DNA of 64,000 nt from NCBI RefSeq assembly GCF_000632455.1, contig NZ_JFYL01000006.1:29750-93749 (forward strand), read 5' to 3'. The notes below the pieces were generated by a model. It was not told where the DNA came from and did no database searches. It was given only the letters and a program-made list of their open reading frames with translations. This stretch comes from Acinetobacter sp. Ver3. Lineage in GTDB: Bacteria > Pseudomonadota > Gammaproteobacteria > Pseudomonadales > Moraxellaceae. The position numbers and the translations under genes were made by a program. Positions 44,404-52,850 of the stretch are shown here, one piece after another. Each line of letters opens with the position of its first letter. The first letter of the stretch is position 1.

Positions 44404-46443
44404 TTAAGCAGTTTTAGTGTCATTCGTCCAACCTTGATGGCGTAATAATGCATCAATTTTAGGCTCACGACCTCTAAATTTAACAAAGGCATCAAGCGCT
44501 GTATCTTTACCGCCTACAGCAAGCACTGCTTTGCGGAAAGCAAGCCCAGTCTCTTGGTTGAAGATGCCTTCTTGTTCAAAGCGATCGAATGCATCACTTG
44601 CCAAAACTTCAGCCCATTTGTAAGAGTAATAGCCTGCGGCATACCCCCCTGCAAAAATATGGCTAAAACTGTTTTGGAATCGGTTGTATGGTGCTGTAGG
44701 GAGCACAGCATATTGTTCACGAATTTCGTTTAGAGTGTGTTGAATAGCTATTGCATCTAAAGCAGGAGATTGTTTATGTATATTCAAATCAAACATGGCA
44801 AACTCAAGCTGTCGAAGGGTTTGCATGCCTGATTGGAAAAATCTCGCATCCAAAAGAGACTTAAGGAGTTCTTCAGGTAACGGTGTTTTGGTTTCAATGT
44901 GTTGGCTGATTAAAGCCAAGCTTTCATTATCCCAAGTCCAGAATTCCATAAACTGACTTGGCAGCTCGACGGCATCCCAAGCGACACCATGTGTGCCTGC
45001 TACAGAGATATGATCTACTTCTGTGAGCATATGATGCAGACCATGTCCAAACTCATGGAAAAGAGTAACGACTTCATCATGTGTCAAAAGCGCAGGTTGT
45101 TGACCAATCGGTGGTGTAAAATTACCGACCATGTAACAAATCGGTTTCTGCATGCCATTGTTGGTTTGCATACGTGAGCGGAATCCGCTCATCCATGCTC
45201 CACCACGTTTCCCACTTCTAGCGTACAAGTCAAAATAGAATCCACCTATAACACTGCCTTGATCTTCAAGCTCATAATATCGTGCATCTGGATGCCATAC
45301 TGGTGCTTCACGTTCAATGACTTGAATACCATATAAACGCTCCACAATTTTAAATAAACCTTGAACGACGACAGGGGTAGGGAAGTATGGCTTAAGTGCT
45401 TCCTGAGACAGATTAAACTGTTGAACTTTGAGTTTTTCCGAGAAATACGTCGTGTCCCAAGGTTGTAGTTCATCTACACCATGAGATTGAGCAATTGCTT
45501 TTAATGCCTCAATTTCTTGTAGGGCAGGTTTACGAGCATGTTCTGCCAACTCAATCAGGAATTGATCTACAGCTTCAACACTTGGAGCCATCTTACTTGC
45601 CAGTGAATATGCTGCATAATGATCAAAACCTAAAAGTTGAGCCATTTCTTGGCGCAATTTGAGAATTTCTTCCATCACCGCAGTATTGTCATATTCAGGG
45701 TGATCTGACTGATCCGACGCTCGCGTGGTATATGCTTTATATAAGGCTTCGCGAAGCTCTCGATTATCTGCGTAAGTCATGATCGCAAGATAAGAAGGGA
45801 AATCCAATGTCGCCACGGCTTGATCGAGTTCACGTTGTTGACCGTATTGCTTTAGCAGTTCGATACTGCTCGCAGGTAAACCAGCAAGTTCATCTTCAGT
45901 TAATGGTTTGAAATATGATTGTGTGGCATCAAGAACGTGGTTAGAAAAATCTGAAGAAAGCTGCGATAAACGAGCTGATATTTCTGCGTAGCGTTTTTTT
46001 GCTTCGCCTTCTAGAGCCACGCCTGAGAGTTTAAAGTCTCTAAGTGCAAGTTTAATCGCACTCTGTTGAGCTTCTGGTAAATCCGAAAAAATAGGTGCAT
46101 CATGCACATATTGGTAGGTTTGATAGAGCGCAGTATGTTGCCCTAATTGTGTGTAGTATTCACTTAAGCTAGGTAAAAGAGACTGATAAATCTCGCGGGT
46201 TTCAGGATTGTTCATCACAGCATTTAAGTGAGACAAAATACCCCAAGATTCGCTCATTTGGTTTTCTAATTGATCGATTTGATCGAGCACATTTAATTGT
46301 AATTGTACCGTGTCTGGGACTTTCTCGAGTTGGTTTATAAAGTGTTGACCATTTTGAATCGCTTGTTCAATCTGTGCTTTAAGTTGATCAAGTGTAATTT
46401 GAGAAAAATCGGGTACAGGCAAAGTTGCCTTTTCTAAAGTCAT
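44404..46443 (-). CDS. prlC: Oligopeptidase A (M3 metallopeptidase)
   Basis: Cytosolic zinc peptidase of 679 residues that degrades peptides, including cleaved signal peptides. The zinc site is HEFGH in TLFHEFGHGLHHML near residue 460, with the third ligand Glu in WDAVELPSQFMEFW about 28 residues later. The substrate-side HxxxY segment near the C terminus, including FAGGYAAGYYSYKWAEV, is also present. Full length for the family. Followed by yheV. Confidence 0.94.
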   Translation of the reverse strand: MTLEKATLPVPDFSQITLDQLKAQIEQAIQNGQHFINQLEKVPDTVQLQLNVLDQIDQLENQMSESWGILSHLNAVMNNPETREIYQSLLPSLSEYYTQLGQHTALYQTYQYVHDAPIFSDLPEAQQSAIKLALRDFKLSGVALEGEAKKRYAEISARLSQLSSDFSNHVLDATQSYFKPLTEDELAGLPASSIELLKQYGQQRELDQAVATLDFPSYLAIMTYADNRELREALYKAYTTRASDQSDHPEYDNTAVMEEILKLRQEMAQLLGFDHYAAYSLASKMAPSVEAVDQFLIELAEHARKPALQEIEALKAIAQSHGVDELQPWDTTYFSEKLKVQQFNLSQEALKPYFPTPVVVQGLFKIVERLYGIQVIEREAPVWHPDARYYELEDQGSVIGGFYFDLYARSGKRGGAWMSGFRSRMQTNNGMQKPICYMVGNFTPPIGQQPALLTHDEVVTLFHEFGHGLHHMLTEVDHISVAGTHGVAWDAVELPSQFMEFWTWDNESLALISQHIETKTPLPEELLKSLLDARFFQSGMQTLRQLEFAMFDLNIHKQSPALDAIAIQHTLNEIREQYAVLPTAPYNRFQNSFSHIFAGGYAAGYYSYKWAEVLASDAFDRFEQEGIFNQETGLAFRKAVLAVGGKDTALDAFVKFRGREPKIDALLRHQGWTNDTKTA

Positions 46444-46587
46444 TCAAGGACCTAATTGATTCATTTACTTCATTTAGATGTAGGGGTTTATGGACTTTAA
46501 ATCAAGTGATACATTCAATTATTTACGTAAGTGCTAAATAAAGAATCGGTGCACTTGATTATAAATTAAAAAAATAAAGCTTAAAAA

Positions 46588-46612
46588 AAAGAGCGCCGTA
46601 GCGCTCTTTAAA
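46588..46612 (-). terminator. Terminator of rnr
   Basis: AAAGAGCGC and GCGCTCTTT arms around a CGTA loop. On the minus strand eight T residues follow the stem, placed directly after the rnr stop. Confidence 0.92.
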
Positions 46613-46615
46613 GAT

Positions 46616-49051
46616 TTAGTCTAATTTAGCTTTCGCATTCGACTTTTTCTTTTTTACTTTAGCTTTCTTTTTCGCTTTGTCTTTTACTTTTCCATCAGAT
46701 TTTTTGTCTGATTTTTTAGTATAAGAGCTTGGTTTTGCCTTGGACTTTTTCTTACGAACAGGGCGTTCACCGCTTTCATCTTTATCTTTTAGGAGTTCGA
46801 CAGGCTCATTCAACATGCGATTTAACGCTTCTTGCTTGGTGACCGGGTTTTCCTTCACGACACGTGGTGCTCGACTACGAATAGCGCGACCTGCATGGCT
46901 GAGTTGTTGAATCAATTCAAAATCAATCTTACGTTCTTCTAAATTGACACCTGCAACCTTGATGCGTACTTCATCACCCAAACCGAAGGTCTGACCACGA
47001 TTTTGCCCAACTAAACTTTGACTCGCTTGATCGAAGACAAAGAAGTCATCGCCAAGCTGGCTTACATGGACCATACCATCGACATATAAATCTTTTAAAG
47101 TGACAAATAGACCAAACTCAGCCGTAGCACTAATGACGCCAACAAACTCTTCACCAAGATGCTGTTGCATATAATGGCATTTTAACCAAGTGGTCACTGA
47201 GCGAGAAGCTTCATCAGCTCGACGTTCTGTTGCCGAGAAATGATTACCGGCTTCTTCTAGTGCGCCACCTGAGACTGGTGCAGGTTTATTTTTGAGGTGT
47301 GCTTTGATAGCACGATGTAATAATAAATCTGGATAACGACGAATTGGAGAGGTGAAATGAGTGTATGCCTCATACGCCAAACCATAGTGACCAGCGTTAT
47401 TTGGCCCATAATAAGCTTGCATCATGGAGCGAAGAAGCACAGCATGAATACTTGGCGCATCAATACGGTCTTTAGTGGCTTCAATGACCGCTTGGTAGTC
47501 CGCTTGCGTAGGTTGATCAGGGAATTTCAAACCTAATAACTTAACAAAGTCGCGAACTTTTTGAATGCGTGAGAATTCAGGTGGCTCATGCACACGATAC
47601 AACATTGGAATTTCGTGTTTTAAAGCAAATTCAGCAGCAGCGACATTGGCTAACAACATACATTCTTCAATGAGTTTATGAGCATCGTTACGTGATCTTG
47701 GTAGAATTTCTTTAATTCCACCAAGTTCATCAAAGGTCATGTACGTTTCAACGGTTTCAAATTCCATTGCATGGCGTTCTGCACGTAAACCTTTTAATAC
47801 TTGGTAAAGTTGGAATAATGTATTCAGTGATTTACGCACTGTACGATCTTCAGGTACAGCTTGACTATCACCTTCAAAATATTTTGCAACTTGGTCATAG
47901 GTGAGTCGTGCTTTAGAGTGCATCACCGACGGATAGAATTCAAATTTTGTGACTTTACCTGCGCGACTTAAATTCAAATCACAGACCATACATAGACGAT
48001 CGACATTTGGATTGAGTGAGCATAAGCCATTTGAAAGTGCTTCAGGCAACATCGGTAAGACAAAGTGAGGGAAGTACACAGACGTACCGCGTTCTTGTGC
48101 TTCATCATCTAAAGGTTTACCAATACGAACATAATGACTGACATCTGCAATCGCAACCACGACACGATAGCCGCCACCAGGACGTTTTTCTGCATAGACA
48201 GCATCGTCGAAGTCACGTGCATCTTCACCGTCAATTGTGACTAAGGGTAAATCTCTTAAATCAATGCGTCCTTGACGATCTCGTGCTGTCGGTTCTTTAA
48301 AACTTTCAGCTTCTTGAACTACTGCTTCTGGAAATTCGTAAGGTAAACCATATTCTAAAATGGTTTGAGGAATAATAATTTCAGTATCAGATTTGTCGGC
48401 CATAGATTGAATAATATGGCCTGTAGCAAACTCTTCACGATTTGGAAAATCATCAATTTCAACTCGAAGAGAATCACCAACTTTAGCTTTCGCATGCGCA
48501 ATGAGTTCTTTTTCTAAGGTAATCGGTTGATGCGCATTTGGATTTGCTGGTTGAATGAAGTATTCACCTTCATATTCTGCGAGTTTCCCAATGATTTGTT
48601 TGACGCGTCGTTGGGTAATTTCAGTAATGAAACCCCATGGTTTACCTTTACGGTCAACAGAGGTCTGTTGAACTTTAACTCGGTCACCATGGAAGACTTG
48701 ACGTAATTCACGCTCAGGTAACAAATATTCTTCTTTCTTACCATCTATACTCGCAACCCCTAAACCTTTGCTATTGATATAGATGGTCGCATCATGAACA
48801 GGTTGATCTGCCATAAGCTGGAACTTATAACCTTCTTTCGTCAATTGACCATCACGAACCATCGCACTTAAACGGTGACTAAGTGCTTCAATACTTTTTT
48901 GATCCGCAATTTCGAAGTGTTCCACAAGGTCTGCATGAGACAATGCTTTTTTCTTATTCTCAATCGTTTCTAGAATCAGAACACGGCTTGGAATAGGATT
49001 ATCGTAACGTTCAGCTTCCGCTTTGGCTTCAGGGTCGACCCAATTTTTCAT
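46616..49051 (-). CDS. rnr: Ribonuclease R
   Basis: Processive 3'-5' exoribonuclease of the RNase II family (811 residues) that degrades structured RNA and works with tmRNA. Order: N-terminal winged helix (about 20-85), cold-shock domains (about 85-240), RNB catalytic domain with TIDGEDARDFDDAVYAEK near residue 270 (the metal-binding Asp cluster), S1 domain (about 640-725), and a Lys/Ser-rich tail of about 80 residues. The tail is where trans-translation partners bind in E. coli. Promoter region lies toward the tRNA genes. Confidence 0.96.
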   Translation of the reverse strand: MKNWVDPEAKAEAERYDNPIPSRVLILETIENKKKALSHADLVEHFEIADQKSIEALSHRLSAMVRDGQLTKEGYKFQLMADQPVHDATIYINSKGLGVASIDGKKEEYLLPERELRQVFHGDRVKVQQTSVDRKGKPWGFITEITQRRVKQIIGKLAEYEGEYFIQPANPNAHQPITLEKELIAHAKAKVGDSLRVEIDDFPNREEFATGHIIQSMADKSDTEIIIPQTILEYGLPYEFPEAVVQEAESFKEPTARDRQGRIDLRDLPLVTIDGEDARDFDDAVYAEKRPGGGYRVVVAIADVSHYVRIGKPLDDEAQERGTSVYFPHFVLPMLPEALSNGLCSLNPNVDRLCMVCDLNLSRAGKVTKFEFYPSVMHSKARLTYDQVAKYFEGDSQAVPEDRTVRKSLNTLFQLYQVLKGLRAERHAMEFETVETYMTFDELGGIKEILPRSRNDAHKLIEECMLLANVAAAEFALKHEIPMLYRVHEPPEFSRIQKVRDFVKLLGLKFPDQPTQADYQAVIEATKDRIDAPSIHAVLLRSMMQAYYGPNNAGHYGLAYEAYTHFTSPIRRYPDLLLHRAIKAHLKNKPAPVSGGALEEAGNHFSATERRADEASRSVTTWLKCHYMQQHLGEEFVGVISATAEFGLFVTLKDLYVDGMVHVSQLGDDFFVFDQASQSLVGQNRGQTFGLGDEVRIKVAGVNLEERKIDFELIQQLSHAGRAIRSRAPRVVKENPVTKQEALNRMLNEPVELLKDKDESGERPVRKKKSKAKPSSYTKKSDKKSDGKVKDKAKKKAKVKKKKSNAKAKLD

Positions 49052-49274
49052 AATGTCTTTGGCTTCATATCAGAAGATAAGTTTAGCATAAGACATGATA
49101 AGAAATACTGCACGTAAATGATTGCAATAAAGTGTTTTTAGTTCATAAATTATAAAAGAGATGCAGAATAGACAGTATTAAAGTGAAATTAATGCAGATT
49201 AAAGGTAAAAAACCTGAAAATTGTTTAAAAAATATATGATTGAACAAAAAACATAGAATTTTTTAAATTCTCAC

Positions 49275-49303
49275 TTGAAGAGTAGGGACGAAGTTTGTAT
49301 TAT
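49275..49303 (+). promoter_or_regulatory. Promoter of the tRNA-Ser/tRNA-Arg cluster
   Basis: TTGAAG (49275-49280), 17 bases, TATTAT (49298-49303), then a GGCG discriminator as in stringently controlled promoters, about 8 bases before the expected start site and 13 before the tRNA. Confidence 0.75.
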
Positions 49304-49316
49304 GGCGTCTCGTTAC

Positions 49317-49407
49317 GGTGAGGTGGATGAGTGGCTGAAATCACTTCCCTGCTAAGGAAGCATACCTATTACTGGTATCGAGGGTTCGAATCCCTCTCTC
49401 ACCGCCA
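49317..49407 (+). tRNA. tRNA-Ser (GCU)
   Basis: 91-base class II tRNA with encoded CCA. Acceptor GGTGAGG pairs with TCTCACC, the anticodon loop is CTGCTAA with anticodon GCU, a long variable arm (CATACCTATTACTGGTATCG) marks serine, and GGTTCGAATCC is the T arm. Reads AGC/AGU. Confidence 0.97.
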
Positions 49408-49423
49408 ACGATAAACTTGAAAT

Positions 49424-49500
49424 GCGCTCATAGCTCAGCTGGATAGAGCACTTGGCTACGAACTAAGGGGTCGGGAGTTCGAATCTCTCTGAGCGCACCA
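49424..49500 (+). tRNA. tRNA-Arg (ACG), copy 1
   Basis: 77 bases with encoded CCA. Acceptor GCGCTCA pairs with TGAGCGC, anticodon loop CTACGAA, T arm GGGAGTTCGAATCTCTC. The ACG anticodon is converted to ICG by TadA and reads CGU, CGC and CGA, the dominant arginine codons in the ribosomal genes of this window. Confidence 0.97.
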
Positions 49501-49543
49501 ATCAAGTTAATCGATGTAACGAAGTCGTAAGACACTCAAGTAC

Positions 49544-49620
49544 GCGCTCATAGCTCAGCTGGATAGAGCACTTGGCTACGAACTAAGGGGTCGGGAGTTC
49601 GAATCTCTCTGAGCGCACCA
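49544..49620 (+). tRNA. tRNA-Arg (ACG), copy 2
   Basis: Identical over all 77 bases to copies 1 and 3. Forty-three bases after copy 1, so the three tRNAs to this point form one transcript, ended by a weak terminator at 49654-49678. Confidence 0.97.
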
Positions 49621-49667
49621 ACTTGATCATCTCTAAGATGTAAAAAAGAGAAGAAACCGCTTAATTG
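49544..49667 (+). repeat. tRNA-Arg duplication unit, copy A
   Basis: The tRNA plus about 47 bases of identical 3' flank (beginning ACTTGATCATCTCTAAGATG) recurs at 49982-50105. Past the identical block the terminator sequence differs by a single inserted T here. Confidence 0.9.
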
Positions 49668-49678
49668 TCGGTTTTTTT
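49654..49678 (+). terminator. Terminator after tRNA-Arg copy 2
   Basis: AAACCG / CGGTTT stem and seven T residues. An extra T in the right arm compared with the copy at 50092 breaks one base pair, so it should be weaker. Confidence 0.75.
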
Positions 49679-49801
49679 GTTTCTAGAATGAAGTGATGCT
49701 ATAAATCATCATATTTTATTAGCTACTTAAGAAAGAAATAAATTTTAAAATTTCTACACATATTATTTTTAATTAATAGATATTAGCTCTTATAAAAACA
49801 T

Positions 49802-49839
49802 CATCAATCCAACTCAGGATTGTTTGGAATTTGGATTGA
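49802..49839 (-). other. Perfect inverted repeat in the tRNA spacer
   Basis: ATCAATCCAA (49802-49811) and TTGGATTGAT (49830-49839) form a 10 bp stem with an 18-base loop. On the minus strand GATG and five T residues follow, as in a terminator. Just beyond lies a pair of direct repeats, TTGTTGACCATCT (49841) and TTGTTGATTATCT (49861), spaced exactly 20 bases. No gene is evident in 49683-49981, so this may be a decayed small RNA or element remnant. Confidence 0.5.
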
Positions 49840-49935
49840 TCTTGTTGACCATCTCTTAAATTGTTGATTATCTAGCCATAATTTACATTTGCGTATAAAT
49901 ACTGTTCGCTTGATTTAAATTTTATTAAAAAGTAC

Positions 49936-49963
49936 TTAACAAATAATAATATTCATATATAAT
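49936..49963 (+). promoter_or_regulatory. Promoter of tRNA-Arg copy 3
   Basis: TTAACA (49936-49941), 16 bases, consensus TATAAT (49958-49963), 18 bases before the tRNA. Confidence 0.65.
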
Positions 49964-49981
49964 GCTCTCCATCAAGACGTC

Positions 49982-50058
49982 GCGCTCATAGCTCAGCTGG
50001 ATAGAGCACTTGGCTACGAACTAAGGGGTCGGGAGTTCGAATCTCTCTGAGCGCACCA
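49982..50058 (+). tRNA. tRNA-Arg (ACG), copy 3
   Basis: Identical to the other two copies but with its own promoter and its own terminator, 361 bases downstream of copy 2. Confidence 0.97.
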
Positions 50059-50105
50059 ACTTGATCATCTCTAAGATGTAAAAAAGAGAAGAAACCGCTT
50101 AATTG
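49982..50105 (+). repeat. tRNA-Arg duplication unit, copy B
   Basis: Second copy of the tRNA and 3' flank block found at 49544-49667. The 5' flanks differ, so the duplication boundary is at or near the tRNA 5' end. Confidence 0.9.
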
Positions 50106-50117
50106 CGGTTTTTTTGT
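50092..50117 (+). terminator. Terminator after tRNA-Arg copy 3
   Basis: AAACCGC / GCGGTTT perfect 7 bp stem, TTAATT loop and a T run. Confidence 0.88.
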
Positions 50118-50132
50118 GTCTATTTTTTTATC

Positions 50133-51440
50133 TTATTTCTTCTGCTCTTCGTTTTTGACTTTCAATGCAAAGACGACATTCGCCCCAACTGTAGGAAGCA
50201 CATCATGATAAGGCAAGCTCCGTGCTGCACGAATCAGGAACGGTGCTTTTTCATCTATTTTTCCAGCATTCGTCATTTTCAATAAAGTACCTTGTTGAAA
50301 CTTATCAAATTGCATTTTTCCTTTAATGTATTTCAGATCACCGCCTTGAGCATAAAAACTATTCTGATTCGACTGAGGAAAGCTAAAATTTAGTTTAAAT
50401 CGGAATGGAATTTGAATAACTCCTAACCCGAGTTCAACTTTAAAATCTGCCAATTGTGTTTGGTCTTTTAGGGTTTCGATATCAATAGATTTGAGTTGGC
50501 GGGGAAACAACTTTTTATAATGTACAGGCTGTGTCCATTTTTGTAATTGTTGCACTGGTTGTGAATAATACTGATACGTCGTCACAAAACGCATTGATTC
50601 GGCACCGTGTTGATAAGGCACAGTTGTCGGTGTATGGACAAAACTTACAGGGTGTTCGGTGATACGACTGATTTGTGCGATTTTGGCTAATTGACTTGTC
50701 GTTAATTGGTCGGATGGAAATTGCCCTGGTTTGAGCGCACTCGAAGAAGGCGCTGTTAATTTTTTTCGAATTGATTCAAGTAAAAATGCATGTGTACCAC
50801 TTGGAATTCCCATTTTTGCTTCAGGCACTGCATTCAGAACTTTGCTAAATAGAAAACCTTTAGGTTGGTTTAAATCTCCCCATTGCGTTAGGGTTAGAAG
50901 GGTATGATTCTGATCCAATTTGAACCATTCAAATTTGCCTAGACCATAAGGAACAGGTGCATCCACAATCAAGCTCGAAATACTATTGGCTTCAATATGA
51001 TGCTGAAACACTATGGTCTCATTAAAGTTGAGCACTGGTATTGGTGTTGGAATGGAAATTTTATATTGAACCTGAGTGATATTTTTTTCTTGATTTAATA
51101 TTTTAGCTGACTTCAATGTTGGGAATAAACCAACAAAATTTTCAAACTGTGAAAGCGTTTTGGCGACCTTTTCTTCATTAACAGGCAATACGATGGCAGA
51201 TGATGTGAACTTCACATTTGGATTGGGTTGTTTTTTGCGTGTCGGAATAGATGTTTGGGTATTTGTGTGCGCATAGATGAGAATCTGATCTTTTGCGATG
51301 CTGGCGAGTTCGGTACTATTATTTTGAAATGGTTTTAACGCACTGGGTATATTTTCTTTCCATTCAATAATCGCACTGTACGACAAGCTAGGTACAAAAA
51401 TAAGGCTTAAGCACAATGCTCGATAGTTAAAGTATTTCAT
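50133..51440 (-). CDS. Hypothetical exported protein
   Basis: 435-residue precursor with a signal peptide (MKYFNYRALCLSLIFVPSLS, cleavage near YSA). I prefer the ATG at 51440, which has AGGA correctly spaced; an ATG two codons earlier overlaps that site. The mature protein seems to contain two related halves, each of a mixed strand/helix type reminiscent of START/SRPBCC lipid-binding folds (for instance FNETIVFQHHIEA and WFKLDQNHTLLTLTQWGDL). There is no catalytic motif. Function unknown; periplasmic. Confidence 0.7.
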   Translation of the reverse strand: MKYFNYRALCLSLIFVPSLSYSAIIEWKENIPSALKPFQNNSTELASIAKDQILIYAHTNTQTSIPTRKKQPNPNVKFTSSAIVLPVNEEKVAKTLSQFENFVGLFPTLKSAKILNQEKNITQVQYKISIPTPIPVLNFNETIVFQHHIEANSISSLIVDAPVPYGLGKFEWFKLDQNHTLLTLTQWGDLNQPKGFLFSKVLNAVPEAKMGIPSGTHAFLLESIRKKLTAPSSSALKPGQFPSDQLTTSQLAKIAQISRITEHPVSFVHTPTTVPYQHGAESMRFVTTYQYYSQPVQQLQKWTQPVHYKKLFPRQLKSIDIETLKDQTQLADFKVELGLGVIQIPFRFKLNFSFPQSNQNSFYAQGGDLKYIKGKMQFDKFQQGTLLKMTNAGKIDEKAPFLIRAARSLPYHDVLPTVGANVVFALKVKNEEQKK

Positions 51441-51611
51441 TTTCATCCTGAACTATGAATTTAGACTTTTTATTTTGTGTCATTGTAAATCGTGTGATGC
51501 TTTCATCAATAGTGCGATGATGTAATCAACAGTATTCATTAAAACGACAATTCGATTTCAGGTAAAGTGGTGTAATATCTTTGCTTAAGAAAATCGATTG
51601 TTGAATCCCCT

Positions 51612-52115
51612 ATGTCTGATACTCAACCAGTTTTATCTGTCCGTTACTTCTTAAATTTACAAGAGTCTCAGGATGGTTTTGCATTAGCTACTTTTGGCAA
51701 AAAACAATTTACGCGTTTTTTAACGCCACTTGTCAGTATTGCGATCGTGATTTGGGGGCTTTATCTTGGATTAGAGGGTGTAGGGCGCTATTACGTGGCT
51801 TTAGGCACGTTCTTTATCTTTTTACAAATCGTTATGCGTTACTGGTTCTTACCTATGATGTTCAAGCGTCAGTTTGAAAAATATCAATTTGGTAAGACTG
51901 AGCAAGGTATCGATTTGTTTCAAAACTCTGCCGAGCTTTTTTCAAGTGGTCGTCCTAAACAAGCATTTGCCTACAGTGAAGTACAAAAATTTGTAGTGGG
52001 TAAATTGACCTATATGCTTGAACTCAAAAATCATACAGTGGTCATTATTCCAAAACGTGCATTTGAGTCTGATGTAGATAGAACACTGTTTGAAAATACA
52101 TTCCAAAAACGTTAA
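51612..52115 (+). CDS. YcxB-like membrane protein
   Basis: 167-residue protein with two transmembrane segments (about residues 37-75) and a C-terminal soluble domain. The end, EVQKFVVGKLTYMLELKN then HTVVIIPKRAF, matches the YcxB-like C-terminal domain (PF14317), in which a bPH-like fold is followed by a P-K-R-x-F motif. Function is not known. Forty-five bases upstream of the FAH-family gene on the same strand. Confidence 0.78.
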   Translation: MSDTQPVLSVRYFLNLQESQDGFALATFGKKQFTRFLTPLVSIAIVIWGLYLGLEGVGRYYVALGTFFIFLQIVMRYWFLPMMFKRQFEKYQFGKTEQGIDLFQNSAELFSSGRPKQAFAYSEVQKFVVGKLTYMLELKNHTVVIIPKRAFESDVDRTLFENTFQKR

Positions 52116-52160
52116 GTTTTGATGAGTTCATTACTCAAACTATAAATAAGAGAGATTTTC

Positions 52161-52799
52161 ATGAGTGCAGTTCCATCAAAAATTGTATGTGTCGGTCGCA
52201 GTTATGCTGCGCATGCTCAAGAATTAGGTAATGCGATTCCTGATCAACCTGTCTTATTTATCAAGCCGCCGAGTAGCTTGGTGTCCTTAGCAGAAGGGAT
52301 TGATTGGAATCGTGCATTGGGACAGTGTCATCATGAATGTGAACTTTCATTACGAATAGATCGACCGCTCAAAAACGTTACGGATCCTCAAGAGGCATTA
52401 GCAGCAGTAGGTGCAGTCACCCTTGGTTTGGATTTGACTTTAAGAGATCAACAAGATCAGCTTAAAAAGAAAGGACAACCTTGGGAACGTGCGAAAGCAT
52501 TTGATGGATCTTGTATTTTGGCAGATTGGATTTCGCTTGATCAGGTCCCAGCATTAGATCAAGTCCAGTTTAAGCTCGAAATTAATGATCAACTTAGGCA
52601 ACATGGTGATACGGGTTTACTGATTTTTAAATTAGGAGCGCTTTTGGCAGAAATCAGTCAAAACTTTAGCTTAATGCCTGGTGATGTTGTCATGACGGGT
52701 ACGCCTGCAGGTGTAGGACCATTAGAATCGGGTGATCAGCTCAAAATGACTTTGACTGGCTTAAATGAAGATTTTGTGTGGACTACGCAAGTGCATTAA
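52161..52799 (+). CDS. Fumarylacetoacetate hydrolase-family protein
   Basis: 212-residue enzyme of the FAH/YcgM type acting on acyl-pyruvates or related beta-diketo acids (also oxaloacetate decarboxylase or tautomerase activities). The metal site Glu-x-Glu is in HHECELSLRI near residue 58, the Asp in GLDLTLRDQQD near 92, and the conserved MTGTPAGVGPL near 175. Substrate not predictable. Followed by a terminator shared with the convergent AraC gene. Confidence 0.85.
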   Translation: MSAVPSKIVCVGRSYAAHAQELGNAIPDQPVLFIKPPSSLVSLAEGIDWNRALGQCHHECELSLRIDRPLKNVTDPQEALAAVGAVTLGLDLTLRDQQDQLKKKGQPWERAKAFDGSCILADWISLDQVPALDQVQFKLEINDQLRQHGDTGLLIFKLGALLAEISQNFSLMPGDVVMTGTPAGVGPLESGDQLKMTLTGLNEDFVWTTQVH

Positions 52800-52818
52800 T
52801 GATGCATCAAGCTCAATT

Positions 52819-52847
52819 AAAAAGGATGTTGGTTCATCCTTTTTTTA
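52819..52847. terminator. Bidirectional terminator between FAH gene and araC-type gene
   Basis: AAAAAGGATG / CATCCTTTTT stem with a six-base loop and T run, in a 51-base convergent gap. Confidence 0.9.
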
Positions 52848-52850
52848 TGG

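Noticed and set aside
49317..50117. Genomic island at the tRNA-Arg genes
   Set aside because: No integrase, no cargo genes and only about 300 bases between the repeats; the flanking genes rnr and a chromosomal exported protein look native.
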